Made by a program: the position numbers and the translations under genes. This document shows, one piece after another, positions 15,408 to 24,338 of a stretch of DNA of 44,238 bases. The number at the start of each line of letters is the position of its first letter. Position 1 is the first letter of the stretch. This stretch comes from a virus. The notes below the pieces were generated by a model. That model did not search any database, was not told the DNA's origin, and was given only the letters and a program-made list of their open reading frames with translations. Location: the IMG/VR virus record IMGVR_UViG_3300040815_000700, positions 1 to 44,238 of that record. One strand, written 5' to 3'.

Positions 15408-16507
15408 AATGAAAAGCCTTTTAATGAGTCCTTGTCTACGTCTTGTTTGATGCCGCCAATGATATATGACTCTACTTCAGTCTCTTGTGGTGCAACTTGT
15501 AGCCCAGAGCTACTTAACCAATGTGTAGTCCATGGAAGCGGGTTAGTGTTTACTGGTTGGTCAAATATTGCATTGAAGCCTAGAGCCTTTAGTCTACGGT
15601 TAGCAATGTACTCTACATATTGATGTAACAATGTACTGTTGAGTCCAATCATGCTTCCGTCTTTGAACAGGTAGTCTGCCCAATCTTTTTCTTCTGCAAC
15701 ACACTCGCGCCACAGATCGTATACTTCTTCTTGGCATTCTTTTGCAATCTTGGCCATTTCTGGATCGTCTTTGCCTTGCGACCACAACTTCAATACGTGT
15801 GTGCTTAGTGCCAAGTGTTGTGCTTCGTCTCTAGCAATAAGACTAATAATCTTAGCTGAACCTTCCATTAGCTTTAGTTCTCCAAAGCCAAATGTACATG
15901 CAAAACTTACATAGAAACGCAAGCCTTCTAGAATGTTTACAGTCTGCATAGCAAGATACATTTTCTTTTTTACATCTCGCATACTGCCTTCGCCACGGTG
16001 TGTGTAAGCATCAGCTGCTTCTGTAAATGCATCATAGTGTTTAGTAACACTTGTTGCACGAGCAATAATCTTCTCGTCATCTAGAATAGTGTCAAACACT
16101 TCTGCAGGGTCAGCATACACGTTCTTCATAATATGTGTGTAGCTACGTGAGTGAATTGTTTCAAAGAAGTCCCAAGTAACAATACAACCTTCTAGTTCAG
16201 GAAGTGAAACATGCGGCAAAAATGCCAGGCATGGACCACGTCCTTGGACACTGTCGAGCAGTGTTTGATACTTTAAGTTAGCTGTAAAGATATGCTTCTG
16301 CTCTGGACGGAAGTTAGCAAAGTCAGCACGATCTTTTTGTAGACTTACTTCTTCTGGACGCCAAAAGTATCCAAGCATAGTTTGATTTAGTTTATCAAAC
16401 ACTGGAAACTTAAACACATCATAACGCTGTGTATTTTGATCTGCACCGAAGAACATATTCTGTTTGGTGAAGTCTACTTTTTCTTTATTAAAAACGGTCT
16501 TTGCCAT
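15404..16507 (-). CDS. nrdB: Ribonucleotide reductase class Ia beta subunit
   Basis: 367 residues. TWDFFETIHSRSYTHIM carries diiron ligands and the tyrosyl-radical Tyr (SRSY), and LIARDEAQHLALS supplies the second ligand set (ExxH). The family makes the stable radical that starts reduction of ribonucleoside diphosphates in NrdA, using O2 and iron. The length and N-terminus (MAKTVFNKEKVDFTKQNMFF) fit the T4 gene nrdB type. It is coupled to glutaredoxin downstream and has its own sigma70-like promoter at 16541-16569, which lies in the 66-base gap after nrdA. Expression of the small subunit can therefore exceed that of the large one. Confidence 0.95.
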   Translation of the reverse strand: MAKTVFNKEKVDFTKQNMFFGADQNTQRYDVFKFPVFDKLNQTMLGYFWRPEEVSLQKDRADFANFRPEQKHIFTANLKYQTLLDSVQGRGPCLAFLPHVSLPELEGCIVTWDFFETIHSRSYTHIMKNVYADPAEVFDTILDDEKIIARATSVTKHYDAFTEAADAYTHRGEGSMRDVKKKMYLAMQTVNILEGLRFYVSFACTFGFGELKLMEGSAKIISLIARDEAQHLALSTHVLKLWSQGKDDPEMAKIAKECQEEVYDLWRECVAEEKDWADYLFKDGSMIGLNSTLLHQYVEYIANRRLKALGFNAIFDQPVNTNPLPWTTHWLSSSGLQVAPQETEVESYIIGGIKQDVDKDSLKGFSL

Positions 16508-16540
16508 TTGTCTTCCTCTGTATGTCTGTCTTACTATATC

Positions 16541-16569
16541 AGTATAGTAGTTCTATGCGGTTTTGTCAA
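16541..16569 (-). promoter_or_regulatory. sigma70-type promoter of nrdB
   Basis: GGTTGACA (TTGACA at 16564-16569), 17 bases, then TATACT (16541-16546) on the minus strand, placed between nrdA and nrdB. Confidence 0.75.
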
Positions 16570-16572
16570 CCA

Positions 16573-18876
16573 TTAAATTGCACATGCTTCACATTCTTCA
16601 TCATCTTCTGTTATAGATTCTGGCTGTAATTCAACTTGCGGCTTTTCATCTTCCAATTCACTTGGATCAGTTTTGTAATCGTAGGTGTTTTGATAGTAAG
16701 ATGTTTTCCAACCATACTTGTATGTGTTTAACAAATCTTTTATCATTACACTCATTGGTACCTCATTGTTTTCAAACTGCGTAGGATTATAACTCCAATT
16801 TCCTGATATAGCTTGATCAAAAAACTTCTGCATTACTGCAACAACATTAATGTAACCTTCGTTGTTTGGCATATCCCAAAGCAAAGAATAATAATTCTTT
16901 AGCGTTTGATACTGTGGAACAATCTGCTTAAGAGGCCCTTTCTTGGACTTCTTAACGGACAAGTAGCCTCTAGGAGGTTCGATTCCATTTGTTGCGTTCG
17001 ACACAACGGAACTGCTTTCCGAAGGCATTTGTGCGGACAAAGTGCTGTGCCTAAGTCCGAATTCCAATATGTCTTTCCTAAGAGATGCCCAATCATAATT
17101 AAGTTTATTTTCTACAATAGTATCAACATCTGTCTTATATGTATCAATAGGAAGGATGCCGTCGCTGTATTTAGTGCGGTCAAAGTAGTCACAAGCGCCT
17201 CTTTCCTGCGCTAAATTGTTGCTGGCTTTAAGCAAATAGTATTGGAACGCTTCAGTTAAGTCATGTACTAACTTCCATGCTTCTTTATCACTGTATTGTA
17301 CTTTATTCTTAGCAAGGAAGTGCGCTAGTCCAATGTAGCCTATACCTAATGAACGTCTTGCTTTTGTGCTAATTTCAGCTGCCTTGATTGGATACTTTTG
17401 GTAGTCAATAATTTCTTCTAATGCTCTAACTGCTAGATCGCATAATTCTTCTAAGTCGTCTAACTGTCTAATAATACCAACGTTGATTGCTGACAAAATA
17501 CATAGAGCAATTTCACCTTCTGGATCATCAATGTGTGTCAAAGGTTTTGTTGGAAGTGTAATCTCTTGACACAAGTTGCTCATGTAAACTGTGTCCTTGA
17601 ATGAACTGTGTGTGTTACAGTGATCAACATTCATAATATAAATGCGTCCTGTTTCTGCACGTTCTTTAATTAGAGCAGAAAACAATTCCATTGCCGGAAT
17701 AGATCTTTTCTTAATACTTGTAGCACGTTCATACTTTTCATAAAGTTCTTGAAACTTGTCTGCATCACCAAAGTATGCTTCGTACAGTCCAGGCACATCA
17801 TGTGGTGAGAAAAGAGTTATGTCTCCACCGGACAACAACCTTTCATACATTGTTTTGTTAAGTTGAATCGAATAGTCTAGCTTACGTACTCTGTTGTCCT
17901 CTGTACCTTTGTTGTTCTTAAGTACAAGGATGTCTTCAATCTCTTGATGCCAAAACGGGAAGTGTGTAGTAGCACTACCACCGCGTACACCATTTTGCGT
18001 ACAACAACGTACAGTTGATTCAAACTTTTTTAAGAATGGGACTATTCCTGTGTGGGCAACTTCTCCACCCCTAATTTTTGAATTAACGCCTCTGATTCTT
18101 CCCGCGTTAATGCCAATTCCTGCTCGTTGGGCTGTATAGCGTCCAATAGCCATGTCACTGGCAAAAATACTATCGAGAGTATCGTCACTGTCAACAAGAA
18201 CACAACTAGCAAACTGGCGAACAGGGGTACGCACACCAGCCATAACGGGTGTAGGTATGTTGATCTTAAATAATGAGGTCGCATCATAATATCTCCTTAC
18301 GTAATGCATACGTGTTTCTTTTGGGTAGTTAGCAAACAATGTTGCTGCGATCATCATGTACATCATTTGAGGAGTTTCAAAAATTTCTCCAGTAGAACGA
18401 TCCTGACATAGATACTTGTCAACCACTTGACGTAGTCCAGCATAAGTAAAGTTCTCATCTCGCTTGTGACGAATGTAACTATCTAATGTTGTAATCTCGT
18501 CTGCTGTGTATGACTTTAATATAGCCGGGTCGTATACACTACGCTCAATATTACTATTAATATTTTGCTGTAATGTAATAGCATTGTACTCGCCAAAGAC
18601 CATTTTGTTTACACCATAAGATAGTAAACGTGCTGCCGCATATTGATAGTTTGGATTGTCTAAACTAATAAGATCGTTTGCGCTACGTACTAACACTTCT
18701 TGAATCTCAGCAGTACTCATGCCATCGTAAAATTGTAAATTGGCGTTCATTTCAATTTGACTTGAACTTACTCCAGCTAAGTTCTCACATGCATGTTCCA
18801 CAACTTTGTGGATCTTGTCAATGTTGAGTGATTCTTTAGTGCCGTCACGCTTGACGATCATTGTTCCATTAGACAT
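16573..18876 (-). CDS. nrdA: Ribonucleotide reductase class Ia alpha subunit
   Basis: 767 residues. The N-terminus IVKRDGTKESLNIDKIHKVV is an ATP-cone, so the enzyme keeps overall activity regulation by ATP/dATP. The barrel has FASCVLVDSDDTLDSIF with an active-site Cys, a finger loop near MSNLCQEITLPTKP, and the conserved PTASSS-like AQMPSESSSVVSNATNGIEP. The C-terminus DDEECEACAI keeps the swinging C-x-x-C pair (C762, C765) that shuttles electrons from glutaredoxin. The full length indicates a working large subunit. The enzyme supplies dNTPs for phage replication. AGAGGAAAAG lies upstream of the ATG. Confidence 0.95.
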   Translation of the reverse strand: MSNGTMIVKRDGTKESLNIDKIHKVVEHACENLAGVSSSQIEMNANLQFYDGMSTAEIQEVLVRSANDLISLDNPNYQYAAARLLSYGVNKMVFGEYNAITLQQNINSNIERSVYDPAILKSYTADEITTLDSYIRHKRDENFTYAGLRQVVDKYLCQDRSTGEIFETPQMMYMMIAATLFANYPKETRMHYVRRYYDATSLFKINIPTPVMAGVRTPVRQFASCVLVDSDDTLDSIFASDMAIGRYTAQRAGIGINAGRIRGVNSKIRGGEVAHTGIVPFLKKFESTVRCCTQNGVRGGSATTHFPFWHQEIEDILVLKNNKGTEDNRVRKLDYSIQLNKTMYERLLSGGDITLFSPHDVPGLYEAYFGDADKFQELYEKYERATSIKKRSIPAMELFSALIKERAETGRIYIMNVDHCNTHSSFKDTVYMSNLCQEITLPTKPLTHIDDPEGEIALCILSAINVGIIRQLDDLEELCDLAVRALEEIIDYQKYPIKAAEISTKARRSLGIGYIGLAHFLAKNKVQYSDKEAWKLVHDLTEAFQYYLLKASNNLAQERGACDYFDRTKYSDGILPIDTYKTDVDTIVENKLNYDWASLRKDILEFGLRHSTLSAQMPSESSSVVSNATNGIEPPRGYLSVKKSKKGPLKQIVPQYQTLKNYYSLLWDMPNNEGYINVVAVMQKFFDQAISGNWSYNPTQFENNEVPMSVMIKDLLNTYKYGWKTSYYQNTYDYKTDPSELEDEKPQVELQPESITEDDEECEACAI

Positions 18877-18902
18877 TTCTTTTCCTCTTTGTTATTTGAT
18901 AT

Positions 18903-19328
18903 TTAGTGAAGTGGCGGCATCTTATATTCAAGTTCAGAGTAGACAGTTTGTGGTAAGTCTTTTCTATGAACATAAGAGTCTCCGTTGAAACCAACAACAA
19001 AATTATCTATCATTAGTAGGTAATGAGTATCTGAGTTTTTGTTGTCTCGTGTTATGTTTATCTCAAAATTCGAGGTAGATAAACGATCTGTTAACTGTAA
19101 AGAATAACATATTGCAAGGATTTTTACAAATTTACAATAGACATTTTCCTCTAATAATTGCCAAGGATCAGGCCATGTGCTTTGTGTATATGGATCAATT
19201 GCAAGTGTAGTTAATGGTGCTTGGTTATAGAAGTCGATAGCGGTTTGTATAGGGTCATCACACACTTCTAACATGTCTCTAAACTCGCGCCAGAGAGACA
19301 TTCTATCTTCAAATTTTTTGTCAAACAT
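18903..19328 (-). CDS. Hypothetical 141-residue phage protein
   Basis: Starts MFDKKFEDRMSLWREFRDML with an ATG at 19328 and no clear Shine-Dalgarno site, 13 bases after the fibre gene. The sequence is rich in aromatic residues (DPYTQSTWPDPWQLLEENVYC, FVKILAICYSLQLTDRL) and ends SELEYKMPPLH. I recall similar small proteins next to RNR or structural genes in marine T4-like phages, without known function. No membrane segment is obvious, although CKFVKILAICYSLQL is hydrophobic. Its stop codon overlaps a late-type element (CTAAATAT, 18899-18906) that precedes nrdA. Confidence 0.65.
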   Translation of the reverse strand: MFDKKFEDRMSLWREFRDMLEVCDDPIQTAIDFYNQAPLTTLAIDPYTQSTWPDPWQLLEENVYCKFVKILAICYSLQLTDRLSTSNFEINITRDNKNSDTHYLLMIDNFVVGFNGDSYVHRKDLPQTVYSELEYKMPPLH

Positions 19329-19341
19329 TAATTTTTACACA

Positions 19342-20973
19342 TCATGCTTTTGTTTTTAATTTATAATGAAACTCTCCAATATCACTAGGCGTAGTGTTTC
19401 TTGCCTTAATTGATATAGTAGCTGTTCCATCGTCTACAGTATATTCAGCATCGAATGATAAATTATTAGCTTCGCTTTCTGTTCCTGTAAAATCAAAATC
19501 ATCGGACAAATTGTACGTGTCATTTACAGGATCAACAATAATAGTCATCTTTCCCGAACGGTATGCTTGTATTATAGCAGATTTATACAAATAGTCAACC
19601 TCTAATGCACGAATTCCTTCAGCGGGTAGCTTAAATAATTTTGTAAACTCGTTAAACTGCCCAATTGACAGTTGATGTGTGTAGTCTAGGTCAGTAATAA
19701 CTGGGCCTTTTACTTCTGGTACATATTGCATCGTTGTCCACTCTACATATGTATCATCTTGTGCCCAAGCCGGTGTACGATTGTTAGCTAAGATGTCTGT
19801 TCGTTCGAACCAATCTCCTTTTGAGGAGTTATACGAATTGGTAAAATCAATAACAGGATGAGTTATGTTAATATCTGTGCCTGCTTCATTACCAACTCTA
19901 TAAAATTTATTGTTAAGGCTTTGATTTTCTTTACCAGCAACAATTTTAATTGCGGATTGGTAGATGCTATCAAATTTACATTTTGTAATTAAGTTGTTGA
20001 TCGGTCCTGTTAATTGTCCGTCAACACCTAATATAGTATCAAGTCCAAATGCAAAACCTTGCCACAATGTTTTAAACTCACAGTTTTGCCAAACGTTATC
20101 GATAATATCATTATTAGATTTAACTGCTGTTACAAATCCTTCAACATTAACATTAGTAAATGTATTCCTTTTTGTATTAACTGTTGTGCTAAGAGCTGTT
20201 AATTCGATTCCGTTTATTGTGCCGTCTACTGTATCGCCCAAACTATATGAGCCAGTAATTTTTATGTTACTAAAGACACTGTCAACACAACTTTGTAGCG
20301 CAAGTCCTGCGCCTGCGGTTGATTGAATACTTAAACCGTCTAATGTAATATTTCTTGCTTGATTTAGTGTTGTGCTAGTTGAATCAGGTGCAGGAGTGCC
20401 CGGAATACTTGTATCGTTTACTGTTTTAAATGCTGGAAATGCACCTGATATAAAGATTGTTTTGTCAGCGCCTGCGCCTTGTATAGTACAGTACGGAGGT
20501 AAATGCAATGAATCAGATAGTGTATACGTGCCTGCTTCGATATGTAAAACTACTCTAGACTGCGAAGTGCCTTTGCTTGTTGGGTTTAAAAATAACTGAT
20601 CAATTGCTCGTTGAAGAGATGCTGTTTGATCTAACCCATCTCCTGATGCTCCAAAAGAACGTATGCTTACCCTATCATCTAATCTAGCTTGCAGGGTTCT
20701 TAATACAGGTGCATTAGTAGATAAACCTGTAGTAATATTTAAATCTTTTCTATATGTATACGTGTTTGCAAATTCAAATAAGTTATCATGTTCACTTAAT
20801 AATTTTGTATTGCCTACATACGGAGAGCCTTCTGATACTGCACCGTTTCCAATAAACAGTTCTTGTGTATCAACAGCCCAACCAAGTTCGCCGCTTGCTA
20901 ATTGCGGTAAACCCGTGCCTTGATTCTTTTGTCCTCTACGAACTTGTATTCTTGATATTTGAACAACAGCCAC
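19342..20973 (-). CDS. Tail fibre with pectate-lyase-like beta-helix
   Basis: 543 residues with a GTG start at 20973 (AGGAG seven bases upstream). Residues 1-60 (ISRIQVRRGQKNQGTGLPQL, SGELGWAVDTQELFIGNG) are a virion-attachment domain seen in many phage fibres and the major tropism determinant family. From ~100 onwards (SIRSFGASGDGLDQTASLQR) comes a pectate-lyase-type beta-helix, with parallel coils including a run of NITLDGLSIQS, SNIKITG and FTNVNVEG. The C-terminus is beta-rich (YKLKTKA). By family it should form a trimeric receptor-binding or polysaccharide-depolymerising fibre. No catalytic residues can be picked with confidence. Confidence 0.75.
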   Translation of the reverse strand: MAVVQISRIQVRRGQKNQGTGLPQLASGELGWAVDTQELFIGNGAVSEGSPYVGNTKLLSEHDNLFEFANTYTYRKDLNITTGLSTNAPVLRTLQARLDDRVSIRSFGASGDGLDQTASLQRAIDQLFLNPTSKGTSQSRVVLHIEAGTYTLSDSLHLPPYCTIQGAGADKTIFISGAFPAFKTVNDTSIPGTPAPDSTSTTLNQARNITLDGLSIQSTAGAGLALQSCVDSVFSNIKITGSYSLGDTVDGTINGIELTALSTTVNTKRNTFTNVNVEGFVTAVKSNNDIIDNVWQNCEFKTLWQGFAFGLDTILGVDGQLTGPINNLITKCKFDSIYQSAIKIVAGKENQSLNNKFYRVGNEAGTDINITHPVIDFTNSYNSSKGDWFERTDILANNRTPAWAQDDTYVEWTTMQYVPEVKGPVITDLDYTHQLSIGQFNEFTKLFKLPAEGIRALEVDYLYKSAIIQAYRSGKMTIIVDPVNDTYNLSDDFDFTGTESEANNLSFDAEYTVDDGTATISIKARNTTPSDIGEFHYKLKTKA

Positions 20974-21000
20974 TGAGTGTCTCCTACATTGTAATTACAT

Positions 21001-21008
21001 GTATTTAT
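21001..21008 (-). promoter_or_regulatory. Late-promoter-like element (ATAAATAC)
   Basis: The minus strand reads ATAAATAC 27 bases before the GTG of the beta-helix fibre gene, with an intervening TAGGAG Shine-Dalgarno site. Confidence 0.55.
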
Positions 21009-21012
21009 TCAA

Positions 21013-22446
21013 TTAGTCAACAACAATAATATCATCGTCGTCAGAAAATTGCCGTAGCGATCTATTACTCTGTTGTGTGTCTTGTAAGGTATTGTGTTCG
21101 TTGTGTATCAAACTAACAGTAAATCTAATCCTATTTAGAGCATATGCAGTATCACTCCACGATCTATCACCAGCTGGCATATCAGCAATGGATCTTTCCA
21201 TAATGTCACTACAATACTTTAAAGAGTTACTATGGAACACCCGTTCGTTACCATATGACATTAAGTCGTCATATTGTGCGCATATGTCATTGTAGCCGTG
21301 CCCAAAATCAGGAAAAATGTATCCGCGGCCTTCATTAAATTGATTCTCAGGGCCATGAGCAAGTCCTACGCTGTGTCCTATCTCATGTAAGTCTGTGTAC
21401 ACATCACATCTAGAAATAGAACCTGGTGGATACCCTTGTCTAAAATATCTCTTAACTCTAGCTACACCACATGTGCCTTGCGGTGACCAACCATGACCAA
21501 GTGCTATGTCAACATCTTTATTAGCTAACATACTTCCAATATTACCTGGGTCATGCCAATGTGCTTGTTGCAGGCGTTTGAGTTTAAACCGTATATGAAC
21601 CCCTGACTTTTCATAGATTTCATTGTATTGGTCAACTCGTTTTTGCCATTTTATCCACTCATTACTGTCTTGAGCATACTCGTCATAGAGACCTACAGTG
21701 ATGTCGTCACCGTTACGCCAATGTGAGTGATACAATAGTATTGCAAGTTCCCACACTACAATCTGCTCGTCTTCCTCGCCATAGTAAATGAGAGACTGTC
21801 CCCCGTATTGCCGGTAGCCTGCACAATCAATATTACCGTCAACTAGGCACACTGGTTCTTCCTCAATGAAAAACTGAATCTCTTGATTTCCTAATGTGAA
21901 GATTCCGTTGCCTAGCTGTCCGTCTCCATAAATTTCAACAGTGTCTCTATCAACACGTACGGCATTACCTATAGTTGAAGAACTATGCTTCATGCCCCAA
22001 GGCTCTGGCTCACCTTTGAAGTTGGTATAGTTAACCTTAACAACAACAGGTTTGAATGCATCTCCAAATTCTTCAGTCAAGGATAGTGTTAGTGTAGGCG
22101 GGCTCCATCCACATGCTGTAGATTGCGCATCCTTTTCAACATAGGTTCCACCTTCGCCGTCATTGTATACAAACCATTCAACTCCAGGATAATCAGTAGA
22201 GCATCCTGAATTAACAAGTGTACCAGCTACTGGCGGGAGTTGGATTGTGCAATTAGGAGAGTTGCGTATCTTTTCAACTTCTCCGTTACTATACAAAATC
22301 CATTCTACGCCATAAAAGGCACTAGAACATCCCGATTTTGTTATTGTTGGTTTACTTTTTGTATTAAGTAACTGATTGTATACTGTGCTTGGATCAGCAA
22401 AACTTGAAAATGAAACAAATAATAATAAGGTGGCGATATATCGCAT
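21013..22446 (-). CDS. Secreted metzincin zinc metalloprotease
   Basis: 477 residues. MRYIATLLLFVSFSSFADP is a Sec signal peptide. Two short tandem modules follow, each with S-G-C-S then GVEW and YxxG(E/D) (residues 38-60 and 80-104), probably disulfide-bearing. A middle beta domain follows, then the catalytic domain with HEIGHSVGLAHGP (H354, E355, H358, H364), the HExxHxxGxxH zinc motif, and DDLMSYG as the Met-turn. The family hydrolyses proteins. Being secreted from the infected cell it may attack periplasmic or surface proteins, aid lysis, or process virions. The C-terminal ~60 residues are acidic and disordered. A 5' hairpin may hide its ribosome binding site (22447-22497). Confidence 0.85.
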   Translation of the reverse strand: MRYIATLLLFVSFSSFADPSTVYNQLLNTKSKPTITKSGCSSAFYGVEWILYSNGEVEKIRNSPNCTIQLPPVAGTLVNSGCSTDYPGVEWFVYNDGEGGTYVEKDAQSTACGWSPPTLTLSLTEEFGDAFKPVVVKVNYTNFKGEPEPWGMKHSSSTIGNAVRVDRDTVEIYGDGQLGNGIFTLGNQEIQFFIEEEPVCLVDGNIDCAGYRQYGGQSLIYYGEEDEQIVVWELAILLYHSHWRNGDDITVGLYDEYAQDSNEWIKWQKRVDQYNEIYEKSGVHIRFKLKRLQQAHWHDPGNIGSMLANKDVDIALGHGWSPQGTCGVARVKRYFRQGYPPGSISRCDVYTDLHEIGHSVGLAHGPENQFNEGRGYIFPDFGHGYNDICAQYDDLMSYGNERVFHSNSLKYCSDIMERSIADMPAGDRSWSDTAYALNRIRFTVSLIHNEHNTLQDTQQSNRSLRQFSDDDDIIVVD

Positions 22447-22497
22447 AGCAGACTCCTTGACTTGCTATACAGCACATGATACCACCATAAGTCTGCT
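22447..22497 (-). promoter_or_regulatory. Leader hairpin that can mask the protease ribosome binding site
   Basis: On the minus strand AGCAGACT (22497-22490) is complementary to AGTCTGCT (22454-22447), which ends at the ATG and shares two bases with the AAGGAG Shine-Dalgarno site. The 8-bp stem with a long loop would block initiation until melted. Confidence 0.45.
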
Positions 22498-22502
22498 GTT
22501 TT

Positions 22503-22511
22503 TTTATTTAG
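22503..22511 (-). promoter_or_regulatory. Late-promoter-like element (CTAAATAAA)
   Basis: The minus strand reads CTAAATAAA upstream of the metalloprotease leader. A transcript starting just downstream would begin at the hairpin. Confidence 0.45.
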
Positions 22512-22536
22512 TGTCTATGAATCTTTGCGAGATATT

Positions 22537-23220
22537 TTAGCCGTGTTTCTCGTAATATTGTCTGCATCTGTTCCACCATTCTTGTTCCCATTCTGCAAAC
22601 TCGTCTGGCCATAGATCAAACTGTTGGTACTGTAAGTCTCGGCTGCACATAAAGATATGTCCTTCACGTATGTCTGTGCCATGTACTTCGTTGTGACCTA
22701 ATGCGTATGCTGTAAGTTGTAGATAGTAGTCTTCTACCCATTCAGGCTTCTTGGGTTTGTTAGTTTGCTTGAAGTCCATAATACAAGGATTGCCTTTGTA
22801 TTGTCCTACCAAGTCAGTTGTGCCTGCAAAGATACCAGGAACATAAAGTGGAACTTCACTGCCCCATATTTCATCTACATCGCCCATAGCTTCGTCACGT
22901 ATAACACATGCCATTTGATATGCTTGCTGTGCGTATGGATTGCTGCCTGCGCTTTCTGTCCATACACCATTATCAACATAGTCTTCAAGATACTTGTGCA
23001 TACGTGTACCAACGCCACTTGCTTCAGTAACAATCTCTTGTGCTTTCTTTTCACCTACACGTTTCTTCCAAGCAATGAGATGACTCATGTCTTTGGTTCC
23101 GCTAAGGATAGTTGTTACACTTGCTACTGGAGGGTGACCTGGTGCTGCATAACGGCGCTTGCCATCTACTTCAACACGTTTTAGTCGTTCGTATTTGTAC
23201 TTCTCTATAATTAAGCTCAT
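22537..23220 (-). CDS. PD-(D/E)XK nuclease (Cas4/RecB-like fold)
   Basis: 227 residues. The core motif is FAGTTDLVGQYKGNPCIMDFKQT: D136, D149 and K151 are the PD-(D/E)XK residues, with E122 (SEVPLY) upstream, the GTRMHKYLED helix near the N-terminus (H75) and YYLQLTAYALG (Q168) as motif IV. There is no Cys cluster, so it is not an Fe-S Cas4 protein. Similar nucleases are common in T4-like marine phages and may act as DNA exonucleases or in recombination. The -10 box ends only six bases before the ATG, so its mRNA may be leaderless. Confidence 0.8.
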   Translation of the reverse strand: MSLIIEKYKYERLKRVEVDGKRRYAAPGHPPVASVTTILSGTKDMSHLIAWKKRVGEKKAQEIVTEASGVGTRMHKYLEDYVDNGVWTESAGSNPYAQQAYQMACVIRDEAMGDVDEIWGSEVPLYVPGIFAGTTDLVGQYKGNPCIMDFKQTNKPKKPEWVEDYYLQLTAYALGHNEVHGTDIREGHIFMCSRDLQYQQFDLWPDEFAEWEQEWWNRCRQYYEKHG

Positions 23221-23226
23221 ACAATA

Positions 23227-23255
23227 ATTGTAACATCAAAGATCCGTTAAGTCAA
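23227..23255 (-). promoter_or_regulatory. sigma70-type promoter of the PD-(D/E)XK gene
   Basis: GGTTGACT (TTGACT at 23250-23255), 17 bases, then TACAAT (23227-23232). The predicted start falls at or next to the ATG at 23220. The promoter lies inside the 3' end of the preceding gene. Confidence 0.65.
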
Positions 23256-23478
23256 CCGCATTTTTAGCCATTTTTCCCACTGTATCGCCTGGACGTCCTG
23301 GATTTCCTTTGATTTTTTTCACATCATCTACTTCGCTTGACTTAAATTCAATCTTGTCTTGATCAAAGTTTGTAACTAACTGTTGTAGTTTAGGATCAGC
23401 ATCATACGCTGCTTTGAATGTATCATAGTCAAAGCTGCCGCGGCCTTGATTCTGCATAAATTTGTCTAGCTTATTCAT
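23236..23478 (-). CDS. Small 80-residue phage protein
   Basis: MNKLDKFMQNQGRGSFDYDTF ... DPKLQQLVTNFDQDKIEFKSSE, then a basic Gly/Pro segment KGNPGRPGDTVGKMAKNAV. It is probably a small helical protein with a flexible tail. It lies between the capsid-protein block and the nuclease gene. It resembles small hypothetical proteins of marine T4-like phages by layout only. Confidence 0.6.
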   Translation of the reverse strand: MNKLDKFMQNQGRGSFDYDTFKAAYDADPKLQQLVTNFDQDKIEFKSSEVDDVKKIKGNPGRPGDTVGKMAKNAVDLTDL

Positions 23479-23482
23479 AGAT

Positions 23483-23505
23483 AAAGCGGCAATGCCTGCC
23501 GCTTT
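23483..23505 (-). terminator. Stem-loop, possible weak terminator or leader structure
   Basis: A 9-bp stem AAAGCGGCA/TGCCGCTTT with a 5-base loop sits just upstream of the gene at 23478. The T run is better on the plus strand than on the minus, so it may serve as an mRNA leader structure. Confidence 0.4.
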
Positions 23506-23552
23506 TTGTTGACGTAATAAACGATAAATGAATTGTGAGTCTACACCTTCAT

Positions 23553-24296
23553 TTACTTTTTTTTTGAATGGTCTACGCTCTCACGCTTTTCTCTGCCAGC
23601 TTCTTCGTCGCCGCCTGATGCTGGATCTGCTGCACCAAATTCGTCGTCCATATCCATATCATCTGCAGGAGCATCCATGTCATCAGTTGGCTCCATGTCC
23701 ATGTCCATGTCCATGTCATCTGCACCCATTGTGTCCATTGGTTCAGCTTCGCCTGTTAATTGACCAACACCTGATGTTAATGAACCGCGTGTACTTTCCA
23801 TTGCTGCATACATTGCTTCAAGTGCAGGCTTAACTGTAGAAGTAAATGTTTCACTTGCTTCGCTACCCATTTCATCACGGATAGCATCTGCTAATTCTAA
23901 CATTGATTCAGTTTGCATTTCAGCTGTGTCTTCCATCCAACCAGTAACACGGTCGACCATATCTTTTGCTGCCATAACAAGCTCTGCTTTATCTTCTTCG
24001 CCTTCATTAACTTGCTCAATAGCTTCGTCAATTGCAACTGTAACATCGTCACGTTCAGAAAGTGCAGTATTTAAAACATCTAGGAATAATTTGTTTTTTG
24101 AATACTCACTTGTTTGAACACCGTCATAACTTTCAGTAGTTTCTACTTGACTAAGCGTTGTTCTTATTTTATTACGAGCATCTTGTAGTTGCTCAGTTGT
24201 AAACTGCTCGACATCAATTTTAGTGCCAAAGCGTTGTGCAAGACTCTCGTTAAGTGTCTTTGATGTTACTGGTTTGCTAAATTCTCTAATGTTCAT
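23553..24296 (-). CDS. Acidic Met/Asp-rich virion protein with tag-like N-terminus
   Basis: I chose the ATG at 24296 (MNIREFSKP..., with AGGAAAG upstream), giving 247 residues. An N-terminal helical domain is followed by a strongly acidic region with an MDMDMDM run and DDMDMDDEFGAADP, then a basic end (EKRESVDHSKKK). The N-terminal M-x-I-x-E-F is shared with several neighbours and resembles the capsid-targeting peptide of T4 internal proteins; the TLNES sequence at ~15-18 fits the (I/L)-x-E cleavage rule of the T4 prohead protease. A role as an internal or scaffold-like capsid protein is likely but unproven. Confidence 0.65.
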   Translation of the reverse strand: MNIREFSKPVTSKTLNESLAQRFGTKIDVEQFTTEQLQDARNKIRTTLSQVETTESYDGVQTSEYSKNKLFLDVLNTALSERDDVTVAIDEAIEQVNEGEEDKAELVMAAKDMVDRVTGWMEDTAEMQTESMLELADAIRDEMGSEASETFTSTVKPALEAMYAAMESTRGSLTSGVGQLTGEAEPMDTMGADDMDMDMDMEPTDDMDAPADDMDMDDEFGAADPASGGDEEAGREKRESVDHSKKK

Positions 24297-24330
24297 TGAT
24301 TCTTTCCTAGATGAATGTTTTCTATACTTA

Positions 24331-24338
24331 TATTTATC
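24331..24338 (-). promoter_or_regulatory. Late-promoter-like element (ATAAATAT)
   Basis: The minus strand reads ATAAATATA about 35 bases before the ATG at 24296, inside the 3' end of the neighbouring gene. Confidence 0.5.

Noticed and set aside
18042-18287. An 81-residue membrane-protein-like frame inside nrdA
   Set aside because: It is out of frame with the well-conserved nrdA, has no ribosome site and its hydrophobicity follows from the codons of the real gene.
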